Source: Oscillospiraceae bacterium | GTDB taxonomy: Bacteria; Bacillota; Clostridia; Oscillospirales; Ruminococcaceae | Direction: 5' to 3' | DNA: 64,000 bases | Assembly: GCA_017399765.1 (NCBI GenBank) | Contig: JAFQBH010000037.1 | Location: 1-64,000 of the forward strand | In this document: one piece after another, positions 24,690 through 32,897 of the stretch | How the letters are laid out: the number at the start of each line of letters is the position of its first letter | Position numbering within the stretch: the stretch's first letter is position 1 | Made by a program: the position numbers and the translations under genes | The notes under the pieces: generated by a model | Databases searched by the model: none | What the model was told of the DNA's origin: nothing | What the model saw: the letters and a program-made list of their open reading frames with translations, nothing else

Positions 24690-26812
24690 TTTCCGGACAC
24701 CGCTCTTTCGTAATCGCATTCCGGGTTGGAGCAATAGATTTTTGCGTTTCTGCCTTTTTTGGAAAGAAGGGTCTTTCCGCAATTCGGGCATTTTTCGGCG
24801 GTGGGTTCGTCCCAGCTCATAAATCCGCAGGTGGGGTTATGCTCACAGCCGTAATAGGTCTTTCCGGTTTTGGATTTTTTGGAAAGGATTCTTGCGCCGC
24901 AAAGGGGACATTCTCCGCCGGTTTCCTTAACGATTCGTTTTGTGTTCTGGCAGGCGGGATATCCCGGGCAGGCAAGGAATTTTCCGAAGCGCCCGGTTTT
25001 AACAACCATTTTTCTTCCGCATTTTTCACAGATTACGTCGGTTTCCTCTTCCGGAACCTGAATTTTCTCGCTGCCCTGGTTTTTCTGGGCAAGCTCAAGG
25101 GATTTCTGGAAATCCTCATAGAATTTTTTCATCATGTGGACCCAATCGGTCTTTCCGTTTTCAACCTTATCAAGGTCCTTTTCCATCTTCGCGGTGAAAT
25201 CAACGTCAACAATGTTGGAAAAATGTTCGGTGATAAGGTCAACGGTGACGGTTCCGAGAGCGGTTGGCTTAAGAGCCTTGCCCTCTTTTTCAACGTAGTT
25301 TCTGCTGATGATGGTGGTGATGATGGGAGCATAGGTGGAAGGTCTTCCGATTCCGTTTTCCTCAAGAGCCTTGATGAGGGAAGCTTCGGTAAATCTGGAA
25401 GGCGGTGCGGTGAAGTGCTGGTTCGGTTTGATTTCGCGGACTTTAAGAACGTCGCCGGAATTTGCGTGTTTCGGAATGGAGGATTTTTCCTCGTCGCCGT
25501 AAGGATAAAGAACGGAGAAACCATCGAAACGAACGGAAAATCCGCTTGCTTTAAATCCGTAATCGCCGGCGTTTATATCAATGGAAACGGTGTCGTAAAG
25601 TGCCGCCGCCATTTGGCTTGCAATAAAGCGGTCCCAGACAAGTTTATAAAGTTTATACTGTTCCGGAGTAAGGCTTTCCTTAACTCTGTCCGGAGAAAGT
25701 TCCGGCATTGTGGGGCGGATAGCTTCGTGGGCGTCCTGGGCGCCCGCTTTTGTCTTATAAGCTTTTGCGCCGGTTGCAAGATATTCCTTGCCGTAGATTT
25801 TTTCAATATAAGCCGCGGCGGCCTGTTTTGCTTCCGCAGAAATTCGAAGGGAGTCGGTTCTCATATAGGTGATAAGACCGACAGCGCCAAGACCGGGAAC
25901 TTCAACGCCTTCATAAAGTTCCTGGGCAATTCTCATGGTTCTTCTGGGCTGGAAGCTTAAACGAAGGGAAGCTTCCTGCTGAAGGGTGGAAGTGATAAAA
26001 GGCGGAGCGGGCTGTTTTTTGCGGACGCTTTTTTTGATTGCGCCAACGGTAAAGGGAACGCCTTTGAGTTCGTCAACAATGGCGTTTGCTTCATCGCCGG
26101 TTTTGATTTCGATTTTTTCGCCGTTTTTTGAGGCAAGTTTTGCGGAAAAAGCGGTGGTTTCGCCTTTTTCACAAAGTTTTGCGTCAATGGACCAATATTC
26201 TTCCGGGTTAAAGGCTTCGATTTCCCTTTCGCGGTCAACAATAAGTTTTACCGCAACGGACTGAACGCGGCCGGCGGAAAGGGAAGAACCGCCCCGGATG
26301 TTTTTCCAAAGGAAGGGGCTGAGCTTGTAACCTACGATTCTGTCAAGAATTCGGCGGCCCTGCTGCGCGTTAACAAGGTCGGTGTCAATGCTTCTGGGCG
26401 CGGACATTCCCTGTTCAACGCCGAAATGGGTGATTTCGTTAAAAGTTACGCGGTTCGGTGCATCCATAGGAAGACCGAGAAGTTTTGCAAGATGCCAGGA
26501 AATTGCTTCGCCTTCGCGGTCAGGGTCCGTTGCGAGATAAACGTAATCCGCGGCGGCGGCCTGTTTTTTAAGGCTTCTTACAAGGTTTTCCTTGCCGGAA
26601 ATAAGGATATATTGGGGGACAAAACCGTTTTTTACGTCAATTCCAAGGGTGGTTTTGGGAAGGTCGCGAACGTGGCCCATGGAAGCGACTACGGTAAAAT
26701 CCTCGCCGAGATATTTTTCAATGGTTTTTGCTTTAGCAGGGGACTCCACTATAACAAGGTTTTTTGCTGTTTTTGCGGAGCGTTTTGATACTTTGGTTTC
26801 TGCTGCCGTAAT
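24686..26812 (-). CDS. topA: DNA topoisomerase I, probable ATT start
   Basis: A type IA topoisomerase that relaxes negative supercoils. The TOPRIM core begins NLVIVESPAKAKTIEKYLG, with ATDPDREGEAISWHLAK further on; the active Tyr lies in LITYMRTDSLRIS; three four-Cys zinc motifs close the C-terminus. No ATG, GTG or TTG exists between an in-frame TAG (26824-26822) and a GTG inside the essential IVES strand (26749). GGGGG (26822-26818) lies 5 nt before ATT at 26812, so I take ATT as the start, giving 708 residues. Starting at GTG 26749 would remove the first beta strand and has no ribosome binding site. The protein call is certain, the start is inference. Confidence 0.93.
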   Translation of the reverse strand: MTAAETKVSKRSAKTAKNLVIVESPAKAKTIEKYLGEDFTVVASMGHVRDLPKTTLGIDVKNGFVPQYILISGKENLVRSLKKQAAAADYVYLATDPDREGEAISWHLAKLLGLPMDAPNRVTFNEITHFGVEQGMSAPRSIDTDLVNAQQGRRILDRIVGYKLSPFLWKNIRGGSSLSAGRVQSVAVKLIVDREREIEAFNPEEYWSIDAKLCEKGETTAFSAKLASKNGEKIEIKTGDEANAIVDELKGVPFTVGAIKKSVRKKQPAPPFITSTLQQEASLRLSFQPRRTMRIAQELYEGVEVPGLGAVGLITYMRTDSLRISAEAKQAAAAYIEKIYGKEYLATGAKAYKTKAGAQDAHEAIRPTMPELSPDRVKESLTPEQYKLYKLVWDRFIASQMAAALYDTVSIDINAGDYGFKASGFSVRFDGFSVLYPYGDEEKSSIPKHANSGDVLKVREIKPNQHFTAPPSRFTEASLIKALEENGIGRPSTYAPIITTIISRNYVEKEGKALKPTALGTVTVDLITEHFSNIVDVDFTAKMEKDLDKVENGKTDWVHMMKKFYEDFQKSLELAQKNQGSEKIQVPEEETDVICEKCGRKMVVKTGRFGKFLACPGYPACQNTKRIVKETGGECPLCGARILSKKSKTGKTYYGCEHNPTCGFMSWDEPTAEKCPNCGKTLLSKKGRNAKIYCSNPECDYERAVSGK

Positions 26813-26837
26813 AATAACCCCCTATATAAGATAATAC

Positions 26838-26900
26838 TGTAGGGACCGTCGTCCCCGACGGTCCGTTTTTACGGAACGCTGAGGACAGCGTTCCCTACGG
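26838..26900. repeat. Double palindrome between topA and dprA
   Basis: Outer TGTAGGGA/TCCCTACGG arms enclose two stems, GGACCGTCG-TCC-CCGACGGTCC and GGAACGCTG-AGG-ACAGCGTTCC. This is a palindrome type different from the REP family. No coding potential. Confidence 0.75.
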
Positions 26901-26909
26901 TTAGTGGAT

Positions 26910-28070
26910 TTATGCAATAACAAATCTTCTTCCGGAAACCGGAACAATAAGCCCGAGAAGCTCAAGTTCCGTCAGCCCGACCGCAACGGCCGAGGAAGCG
27001 AGATTTGTAAGGTCCGAAATTTCGTCCGAACTTTTCGGCGTTCTGTCAAGAACACTGTAAATCTCCGCGGCGTTTCTGGAAAGTCCCGGCGGCGGAGATT
27101 TTTTAACAGGCTTCGGCGCTTTTTCCGGTCTTTCGTTTTTCGCTTCGGGATTTTTTTCAATTTTACGCTTCTGAATTTTTTCAAAACTCAGGTGGGAAGT
27201 ATATTCTTCTCCGAATTCCATAAGAATATCCTTCGCGTCCGCAACAGGGATAGCTCCGGAACGAAGAAGGCGGAAAGTTCCCTGGGAAGTGCTTCGGTTA
27301 ACGTCCGCAGGAACGGCGAAAACCTTTCTTCCCTGGTCAAAAGCAAGGTTTGCGGTAATGGAAGTTCCGCTTCTGGCGGCGGCTTCAACAACGCAGACCC
27401 CAAGGCTCATTCCGGAAACGATTCGGTTTCTTATGGGGAAAAAGCTGGAGCGGGCTTCCTCGTCCGGAACAAATTCGCTGATAACAGCGCCGTTCGCGGC
27501 GATAAGTTCCTTAAGCTCAACATTTTCCGGCGGAAAGGTTTTGCAAATTCCGCAGCCCTGGACCGCAACGGTTTTTCCTCCGGCGGAAAGGCAGGCTTTG
27601 TGCGCGGCGGAATCTATTCCGAGAGCCATTCCGGAAACAACAAGTGCGCCGGCGGAGCCAAGACCCCCGGCGATTATCTTCGCCATTTTGTTTCCGTATT
27701 CGCTTATGCGCCTTGTGCCTACGACCGCAACGGCGGGTTTCTGGTTAAGACAGGTTTCGTCTCCGAGAACGTAAAGAACCGGCGGAGCGGATTCGATTGA
27801 AAGAAGGTTTTGCGGATAGAATTCCGATTCCTTCGTAAGAACCTTTGCGCCGTAATTTTCAGCGGTTTCAACCGCTCTTTTTGCAACGTCAATGCTTGTT
27901 GCCCGAATTCGCAAAGCGTCCCGGGAATTTATGGTTCCGACTTTTTCAATGCCGGAATCTCCGGAAAGGAAAAATTCTTCCGGATCCGGAAAAACCCGAA
28001 GAATATCGTCAACAATTTTATTTCCGGGCTGCGCTGCAATTCCAAGCCAAGCCCAATGTTCAAGACTCAT
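26910..28070 (-). CDS. dprA: DNA-processing protein DprA (Smf)
   Basis: A 386-residue DprA. An N-terminal SAM-like helical part (about 1-70), the extended Rossmann fold with AVVGTRRISEYGNKMAKIIAGGL and ALVVSGMALGIDSAAHKACL, GISEFVPD-like and FPIRNRIVSGMSLGVCVVEAAARSGTSITANLAFDQGR blocks, then a charged linker and a winged-helix DprA C-terminal domain (TPKSSDEISDLTNL). It loads RecA onto incoming single-stranded DNA during transformation; conserved also in species without known competence. The ATG at 28070 is used because AGGAG lies 10 nt upstream. Confidence 0.95.
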   Translation of the reverse strand: MSLEHWAWLGIAAQPGNKIVDDILRVFPDPEEFFLSGDSGIEKVGTINSRDALRIRATSIDVAKRAVETAENYGAKVLTKESEFYPQNLLSIESAPPVLYVLGDETCLNQKPAVAVVGTRRISEYGNKMAKIIAGGLGSAGALVVSGMALGIDSAAHKACLSAGGKTVAVQGCGICKTFPPENVELKELIAANGAVISEFVPDEEARSSFFPIRNRIVSGMSLGVCVVEAAARSGTSITANLAFDQGRKVFAVPADVNRSTSQGTFRLLRSGAIPVADAKDILMEFGEEYTSHLSFEKIQKRKIEKNPEAKNERPEKAPKPVKKSPPPGLSRNAAEIYSVLDRTPKSSDEISDLTNLASSAVAVGLTELELLGLIVPVSGRRFVIA

Positions 28071-28109
28071 TTTTCGGGTCCTCCTTTCATTCAACAAAGC
28101 CTCCCTTGC

Positions 28110-28491
28110 CTAAAGAGAGGTGTCAGCCGAAGGCTGACGGAGGGATTCCTTCATAAATTCATCAATGAATCTGCAGATTCCCTCAAAATTATGATTTATT
28201 TCGCCGTTCGGAATCCTCAAAACGGTCAAATCACGTTTCTCAATTCTTTCTGTCCGAATTTTGTCTTTAAAAAGTCCGTCCTTAGTATAATGTTGACTTC
28301 CGTCAAGTTCAATTACAAGCCTTGCTCTGTGGCAATAAAAATCGGCAATGTAAATCGATTATTTTCTGGCGAAGAAAACGGACGGGATATCCTTTCAGAA
28401 AATCGTACCAAAGATGTTTTTCTTCTTTGGTCATATTTTTCCGGAGTTCTTTTGCATTTTCTGTTAATTTCGGATTATGTTTCCTATCCAT
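28110..28491 (-). pseudogene. DUF559 endonuclease pseudogene (frameshift)
   Basis: The reading frame begins at the ATG at 28491 (MDRKHNPKLTENAKELRKNMTKEEKHLWYDFLK, nearly identical to the intact copy at 50168-50551) and is in phase up to RQKIID. There the sequence has GTAAATCGA (plus strand) where the intact copies have GTAATCATCGA or GTAATTATCAA, a net 2-bp loss, and the frame shifts just before the catalytic IADFYCHRARLVIELDGSQH block. The rest of the gene is still recognisable in another frame down to the TAG within the REP arm at 28110. Recent inactivation is inferred from the high residual identity. Confidence 0.88.
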
Positions 28492-28532
28492 AAAAAAGAA
28501 TCCCTCCGTCATTTCCTTGCGGAAATGCCACC

Positions 28533-28633
28533 CAACTCTTGCGGTGCCCAAAATATTCTGCGGCATAACGCCTTAAATATTTTGACCGCGGCGCCAAACC
28601 TTGCTCGCTGTTTCGCCCACTGGGCGCGCTTCG
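28533..28633. repeat. About 101-bp insertion inside a REP arm
   Basis: Comparison with the intact right arm at 50561-50612 shows that about 101 bp interrupt the arm between GCCACC and TCTTTAGGCAAGGG. The insert contains AAAATATT/AAATATTTT arms, GCGCCAAACC and CGCCCACTGGGCG, and looks like another palindromic element. I see no target duplication. Confidence 0.65.
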
Positions 28634-28663
28634 CAAGCTTTGCTCTTTAGGCAAGGGAGGCTT

Positions 28664-29443
28664 TTATTTCTGCATTGCCGCCGAATAAATCATAATTGCC
28701 GCGGCGGAAGCAGCGTTAAGGCTTTCGGCCTTGCCCGGCATGGGAATCATAACCACATGCTCACAAGCTTCGATAACTTCGTGCTCAAGTCCGTTTCCTT
28801 CGTTTCCGATGAGCACGCAGGATTTTTCGCTGAATTTAACCTCCGGAAGGAGAAGGGCGTTTTCTGCTAAGGCAGAAGCATAGGTGGAAACTCCCGCTTC
28901 GTGAAGAAGCGAAAGAGCCTCGGCCGTTTCAGAAAACACCTTTATCGGAAGGCGGAAAATACAGCCCATTGTTCCGCGCAGGACTTTGGGCGAAAAACAA
29001 TCGGCGCAGGAGCAAAGGAAAACTCCTTTTACGTCCATTGCTTCACAGGTACGAAGAATGGTTCCGATGTTACCCGGGTCCTGAAGATTTGAAAGAAGAA
29101 CAAAAACGCCGTTTTTTGTTAAATCAACCGGTTTTTCGGAAATTTTGCAAACCGCAAAAACCCCCTGGGGAGTTTTTGTGTCGCTTATCTTTTCCGCGAC
29201 GGAACAAGTTATATTATACACCTCTTTTGCTTCAGAAAGAAGGTTTTTAAGATATTCCGGATATCTTTTTTCTGCCTCTTCCGTAACAAAAAGGCGGAGA
29301 ACTTCTGCGCCGCTTTTGCAGGCTTCGGAGCAAAGTCTTGCACCTTCCACCACAAAAAGACCGCTCTGGCGCCTTGCTTTTTTGTCGGAAACAAGGGCTG
29401 CGGCTTCCTTTATAATCGGGTTTTCGCGGCTTGAAATAAGCAT
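28664..29443 (-). CDS. TrmH/SpoU family RNA 2'-O-methyltransferase
   Basis: A 259-residue SPOUT methyltransferase. An N-terminal substrate-binding domain (about 5-95, with RQSGLFVVEGARLCSEACKSG typical of RlmB/TrmH-like proteins) precedes the knotted catalytic domain: LLSNLQDPGNIGTILRTCEAMDVKGVFL (motif 1), VLIGNEGNGLEHEVIEACEHVVMIPMPGKAESLNAASAAAIMIYS (motifs 2 and 3, with the deep trefoil knot). It methylates the ribose of a tRNA or 23S rRNA nucleotide; the target cannot be read from the sequence. In many Firmicutes this gene lies near rplT, as here. Confidence 0.92.
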   Translation of the reverse strand: MLISSRENPIIKEAAALVSDKKARRQSGLFVVEGARLCSEACKSGAEVLRLFVTEEAEKRYPEYLKNLLSEAKEVYNITCSVAEKISDTKTPQGVFAVCKISEKPVDLTKNGVFVLLSNLQDPGNIGTILRTCEAMDVKGVFLCSCADCFSPKVLRGTMGCIFRLPIKVFSETAEALSLLHEAGVSTYASALAENALLLPEVKFSEKSCVLIGNEGNGLEHEVIEACEHVVMIPMPGKAESLNAASAAAIMIYSAAMQK

Positions 29444-29524
29444 AAAGTCCTCCTGTTTTTTGGAAAAATTGGAAGTAACTGTATGGAAAATCTACCCATA
29501 AAATTACCTGCAAATAAAGCAATT

Positions 29525-29551
29525 CGCCCGAGCTAATGTATAACTCGGGCG
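29525..29551 (-). terminator. Hairpin after rplT
   Basis: CGCCCGAG (29525-29532) pairs with CTCGGGCG (29544-29551), placed 14 nt after the rplT stop in minus orientation. The T run is weak on the minus strand. Confidence 0.6.
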
Positions 29552-29564
29552 TTTATTGTCGAAA

Positions 29565-29918
29565 TTAAAGAGCTGCTTTAGCCTGTGCGCAAAGAGCTGC
29601 AAAGCCTTCTGCGTCGTGGATTGCCATTTCGGAAAGCATTTTTCTGTTAAGGGTTACACCGGATTTTTTGAGGCCGTTCATGAAGGAAGAATAGTTCATA
29701 TCGTTCATTTTGCAGCCAGCGGAAATTCTGGTGATCCAAAGTCTTCTGAATTCTCTCTTTTTCTGTTTTCTGCCGATATAAGCATAGCGGCCGGTTTTCA
29801 TAACTGCTTCTTTAGCAGTTCTGAACAGTCTGTGTCTTGCGCCATAGTAACCTTTAGCAAGTCTCAGAACTTTTTTTCTTCTTTTATGGGACATAACTCC
29901 GCCTTTAACACGAGCCAT
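29565..29918 (-). CDS. rplT: Ribosomal protein L20
   Basis: A 117-residue L20, complete: [65 protein letters not shown] is textbook for the family. It is an early 50S assembly protein and, in Firmicutes, the autorepressor of its own operon through the leader upstream of infC. Third gene of infC-rpmI-rplT. Confidence 0.98.
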   Translation of the reverse strand: MARVKGGVMSHKRRKKVLRLAKGYYGARHRLFRTAKEAVMKTGRYAYIGRKQKKREFRRLWITRISAGCKMNDMNYSSFMNGLKKSGVTLNRKMLSEMAIHDAEGFAALCAQAKAAL

Positions 29919-29985
29919 AGTATTTAACCTCCGTTAATATTAAATAAAGTTAATAATTTCTGTTTTTGTTTTCCCTAAGCAAAAA

Positions 29986-30192
29986 TTATGCGTAAGGAAG
30001 AAGTTTGGTGAGTTTCTCCATGTTGGTCTTATCTGCATAAGTTGCATGACGGAGATTACGTTTACGTTTGGTGTCTTTTCTCTGGGAGTTGAGAATGTGG
30101 GATTTGAATGCTTTTGCGCGTTTTACTTTACCGTTTTTGGTGAGTTTGAAACGTTTTTTTGCGCCGGAATGGGTTTTAAGCTTTGCGTTCAT
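29986..30192 (-). CDS. rpmI: Ribosomal protein L35
   Basis: A 68-residue L35. The start is the ATG at 30192 with AGGAGGAAATC just upstream; [32 protein letters not shown] is the conserved N-terminal part and [23 protein letters not shown] the C-terminus. Between infC and rplT as usual. Confidence 0.97.
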   Translation of the reverse strand: MNAKLKTHSGAKKRFKLTKNGKVKRAKAFKSHILNSQRKDTKRKRNLRHATYADKTNMEKLTKLLPYA

Positions 30193-30242
30193 TTTGATTT
30201 CCTCCTGATATTTGGTTTGCAAAAAGCAATTTTTAAACGAAC

Positions 30243-30761
30243 TTATTTGCCGGTTTTGGAGCTGATGATCATTACCATGCTTCTGCCTTCAAGTTTCGGC
30301 ATTTTATCAACGGAACCGAATTCTGCGGCGCCGTCGGCAAATCTCTGTACCATTTCGGTACCGAGTTCCGGGTGGGCCATTTCTCTTCCGCGGAAGCGGA
30401 CAGAAACTTTGACCTTGTTGCCGTCTTTAAGGAACTTGATTGCCTGTTTAAGCTTGGTATTAAAGTCGTTGGTATCGATGTTGAGGGAAAGACGAATTTC
30501 TTTAACTTCGATAACTTTCTGGTTTTTCTTGGCCTCTTTTTCGCGTTTCATCTGTTCGAATTTATATTTGCCGTAATCCATAATGCGACAAACATGGGGA
30601 TTCGCGGTGGGCGCGATTTCAACAAGGTCAAGGTTTTTTTCGGCAGCGATTGCAAGGGCATCTTTAAGAGAGATAATGCCGAGCTGTGCGCCGTCGGAAT
30701 CGATCACGCGGACTTCTTTTTCGCGGATTTCATCATTGATGAGCAGTTCCTGCTTAGCTAT
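30243..30761 (-). CDS. infC: Translation initiation factor IF-3, probable ATA start
   Basis: A 172-residue IF-3: an N-terminal domain from [27 protein letters not shown], a Lys-rich linker ([21 protein letters not shown]), and the C-terminal domain through [16 protein letters not shown]. It checks the start codon and keeps 30S subunits free. No ATG, GTG or TTG is suitably placed: GGAGG (30775-30771) is 9 nt from ATA at 30761, exactly where homologues begin, whereas the nearest TTG (30767) is 3 nt from it. infC is known to start at non-AUG codons (AUU in E. coli and B. subtilis), which IF-3 itself discriminates against, giving autoregulation. The ATA start is inference from spacing and alignment. 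Confidence 0.93.
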   Translation of the reverse strand: MAKQELLINDEIREKEVRVIDSDGAQLGIISLKDALAIAAEKNLDLVEIAPTANPHVCRIMDYGKYKFEQMKREKEAKKNQKVIEVKEIRLSLNIDTNDFNTKLKQAIKFLKDGNKVKVSVRFRGREMAHPELGTEMVQRFADGAAEFGSVDKMPKLEGRSMVMIISSKTGK

Positions 30762-30782
30762 TGTCAAACACCTCCAAAATAA

Positions 30783-30941
30783 TAAAAAAGTGCGGTTACT
30801 TTTTCTTTCACAAAAGAAGCACCGCACACGAACGAAGAAAATCCAAAGGGCGCATTATACCCCCATCGGTTTTTCTCAAAATCTTTGCCGCGCCTGGTTC
30901 GCTGACCGGACGGCGAGAACTGTTCGTTCTGCTTCTTTGTC
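30783..30941 (-). ncRNA. L20-type ribosomal leader with attenuator
   Basis: The transcript from the promoter at 30948-30976 carries about 165 nt before infC. It starts GGACAAAG and contains GAACGAACAG paired with a later CGUUCGU segment, and closes with GTGCGGT (30827-30821) pairing to ACCGCAC (30796-30790) followed by TTTTTT, an intrinsic terminator. Position and shape match the L20 leader of low-GC Gram-positives, in which L20 binding favours the terminator. Confidence 0.8.
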
Positions 30942-30947
30942 CTAAAT

Positions 30948-30976
30948 ATTATAACGGCTCAAAACGCCTTTGTCAA
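30948..30976 (-). promoter_or_regulatory. Promoter of infC-rpmI-rplT
   Basis: Minus strand TTGACA (30976-30971), 17 bp, TATAAT (30953-30948): a perfect sigma-A consensus, as expected for a strong ribosomal operon. Confidence 0.92.
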
Positions 30977-31018
30977 TAGGAAAATCTTAATTTTTTCGAT
31001 ATTTATGCTGTTTTTTGC

Positions 31019-31133
31019 CTTCCCGGAGGGCAAGGCTCCCTTGTGTAAAGGGAGCTGTCTGTGAAGCAGACGGAGAGATTCTGTTTAGCCTTCCCAGAGG
31101 GGAAGGTGTCACCGCAGGTGACGGAAGAGGGAT
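31019..31133. repeat. Two REP-like units in tandem
   Basis: Unit one (GGCTCCCTT..AAGGGAGC, stem GTCTG/CAGAC, GGAGAGATT) at 31019-31081 is followed in the same orientation by unit two (GCCTTCCC..GGGGAAGG, stem GTCACC/GGTGAC, GGAAGAGGGAT) at 31088-31133. After them comes CCTGTCCCA..AACGGGCAGATAAG, shared with the array at 54 kb. No gene is visible in 30981-31172. Confidence 0.85.
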
Positions 31134-31172
31134 AAACCCTGTCCCATTGAAAACGGGCAGATAAGTTTCCCT

Positions 31173-31946
31173 TTATAATATAATACCTTTAATTAAATCG
31201 CTTTCCGCTTCGGGAAAAACCGCAAGATTGACCGCCGCGGCAATAAGCTTTGCCGCTCTACGGATAAAAATATCAATGTCGTTCGGCGAAACAAAAACCG
31301 AATCCTTTTCGGAAAGGCGGGTCACCGTCGGGGTCCCGATTGCAATTACCGGAATGCCAAGGGTTTCTTCTGAAAGGGCGGTTTTTCCGGAATAAAATCC
31401 GGAACCGGGCGAAAGCCCGGAATCGCAAAGCTGAATCGTTTTGCAAACGCAGTCGATGTTTTCCGCCGCAAGGGAATCTATCAGGATAACCGCAGAAGGA
31501 GAAAGCTTTTCAACGGCGGATTTTATAAGAATTTCCGGTTCGATTCCGGTTCTTCCGAAAACCCCGGGAACAAGCGAAAAAAGTTTTCGCCCGAAAAATT
31601 CTCCGCAGAGAAGATTTTCCGCCGCAAAAGGCCCGAGAGAATCCGCAGTGAGGAAGGAATTCCCGATTCCGACAGCAAGGACGGAACTTTTTTCCGGAAG
31701 CATTTTTCCAATTTCACCGGAAACGGCAAAAATTTCTTCGTCAAAATTTCCGAAAGGAAGCCGCGGAAAATCCGCTTCGATCGTAACGTATTTTCCCGGT
31801 GGCTTTCCGAAAAGTTCGGATTCCGCCGCCGTTTCAATAAAAACTTCGGAGATTTCTGTGTTCCCGAAAAGAAAACTCCGTTTTTTTGTATAATCCGGAG
31901 AAATTTTGTTAATAATTTCTTTTGCAAGGTCGGTTTTAGTTGACAT
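31173..31946 (-). CDS. gpr: GPR endopeptidase (spore germination protease)
   Basis: A 257-residue GPR, the aspartic-type protease that degrades small acid-soluble spore proteins during germination. Family blocks: YVTIEADFPR near residue 50, VLAVGIGNSFLTADSLGPFAAENLL (the Gpr/HybD-like fold with its acidic residues), SLVPGVFGRTGIEPEILIKSAVEKLSPSAVILIDSLAA, and IQLCDSGLSPGSGF. It is shorter than the Bacillus protein, as is common in Clostridia. About 20 nt upstream a CATTATA box (31970-31964) resembles the -10 of forespore sigma factors F/G, but I see no convincing -35. AAGGAGAT is the ribosome binding site. Confidence 0.92.
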   Translation of the reverse strand: MSTKTDLAKEIINKISPDYTKKRSFLFGNTEISEVFIETAAESELFGKPPGKYVTIEADFPRLPFGNFDEEIFAVSGEIGKMLPEKSSVLAVGIGNSFLTADSLGPFAAENLLCGEFFGRKLFSLVPGVFGRTGIEPEILIKSAVEKLSPSAVILIDSLAAENIDCVCKTIQLCDSGLSPGSGFYSGKTALSEETLGIPVIAIGTPTVTRLSEKDSVFVSPNDIDIFIRRAAKLIAAAVNLAVFPEAESDLIKGIIL

Positions 31947-32065
31947 TTGGGTATCTCCTTTGCTATAATGACTAAGTACCGGTATTTTGCAGACCGTGTT
32001 AATGCAAACCCGGCTTATTTTTGTCTGTTCAGGAATATTTTTTCTGATAATAAAGGCAAAAACCC

Positions 32066-32094
32066 TTGACAGAACGGATATTTTCGTGTAAGAT
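32066..32094 (+). promoter_or_regulatory. Promoter of rpsT
   Basis: TTGACA (32066-32071), 17 bp, TAAGAT (32089-32094), 45 nt before the rpsT start. Confidence 0.8.
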
Positions 32095-32139
32095 GATTAT
32101 TTGTGAATGTATCCGATGGAACGAAGGAGGTGTAGTTAC

Positions 32140-32403
32140 ATGCCGAACATTAAATCTGCAAAAAAGAGAGTTAAGGTTATCGCAACCAAAACCGCTCGCA
32201 ACAAAGCAATTAAAACCAACCTTAAAACCAACATCAAAAAAGCTGAAATCGCTTGCGCTAACGGTGCTGAGGATAGAGAAGCCGCAATCCGCCTTGCAAT
32301 TAAAAAAGTTGACCAGGCCGCAGCAAAAGGTATCCTTCATAAAAACACTGCAGCAAGACGCAAATCCGCTCTTGCCAAAAAGCTCAACGCTGCTAATGTT
32401 TGA
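32140..32403 (+). CDS. rpsT: Ribosomal protein S20
   Basis: An 87-residue S20: MPNIKSAKKRVKVIATKTARNKAIKTNLKT at the N-terminus, HKNTAARRKSALAKKLN at the C-terminus, highly basic and helical as expected. GAAGGAGGTG precedes the ATG at 32140. It is divergent from gpr, a common Firmicutes order, and is monocistronic with its own promoter and terminator. Confidence 0.97.
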   Translation: MPNIKSAKKRVKVIATKTARNKAIKTNLKTNIKKAEIACANGAEDREAAIRLAIKKVDQAAAKGILHKNTAARRKSALAKKLNAANV

Positions 32404-32425
32404 TTTTTGTAAGTCTTTATAAATT

Positions 32426-32464
32426 GACGCCTTCACCGGAAACGGTGGAGGCGTCTTTTTTTAT
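32426..32464 (+). terminator. Terminator after rpsT
   Basis: GACGCCTTCACCG (32426-32438), GAAA, CGGTGGAGGCGTC (32443-32455), then TTTTTTT. A strong intrinsic terminator. Confidence 0.93.
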
Positions 32465-32469
32465 ATTTA

Positions 32470-32519
32470 GCCTTCCCCCGGGGGAAGGTGGCAAAACCGA
32501 AGGTTTTGACGGATGAGGG
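32470..32519. repeat. Single REP-like unit
   Basis: GCCTTCCCC-CGG-GGGAAGG, stem CAAAACC/GGTTTTG, GACGGATGAGGGC. It lies between the rpsT terminator and the spoVAE stop. Confidence 0.82.
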
Positions 32520-32543
32520 CTTTCAGGTAACCCGGAGGGAAAA

Positions 32544-32897
32544 TCATTTATCCTTCGGCTTAAAAAACACCGCAATGATAAATCCGAAAACGATAGCCGC
32601 GGTAATTCCGCCGGCTGTTGCGGAAAGTCCGCCGGTGAATGCCCCGAGAAAACCTTTGTCCGCAACGGCGGCGCGAACTCCCTTAGCAAGGCTGTGCCCG
32701 AATCCGGAAAGAGGAACGGTTGCTCCGGCACCGGCAAATTCAACCAGAGGTTCATAAAAACCGAGGGCGGAAAGAATCACCCCGGAAACCACGAAGCCGA
32801 CCAGAATCCGCGCAGGAGTGAGCTTTGTTTTGTCAATAAAAACCTGCCCGATGGCGCAGATAATTCCGCCGACTATAAACGCCTTAAGGTATTCCAT
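32544..32897 (-). CDS. spoVAE: Stage V sporulation protein AE
   Basis: A 117-residue membrane protein with three to four hydrophobic helices: MEYLKAFIVGGIICAIGQVFIDKTKLTPARILVGFVVSGVILSALGFYEPLVEFAGAGATVPLSGFGHSLAKG is characteristic of SpoVAE/SpoVAEb. With SpoVAC and SpoVAD it takes up dipicolinic acid into the forespore and releases it on germination. Immediately downstream of spoVAD. Confidence 0.94.
   Translation of the reverse strand: MEYLKAFIVGGIICAIGQVFIDKTKLTPARILVGFVVSGVILSALGFYEPLVEFAGAGATVPLSGFGHSLAKGVRAAVADKGFLGAFTGGLSATAGGITAAIVFGFIIAVFFKPKDK

Larger units (their letters stand above)
28099..28653 (-). mobile_element. REP/DUF559 unit 1 (decayed)
   Basis: The left end is GCCTCCCTT..AAAGAGAGG with stem TCAGCC/GGCTGA and GACGGAGGGATT (28099-28148). 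The right end is the same repeat inverted (28499-28531 and 28634-28653), interrupted by about 101 bp of foreign sequence. Without that insertion the unit would be about 454 bp, matching units 2 and 3. It begins 10 nt after the stop codon of the TrmH gene in the direction of transcription, and it encloses a frameshifted nuclease gene. Confidence 0.8.
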
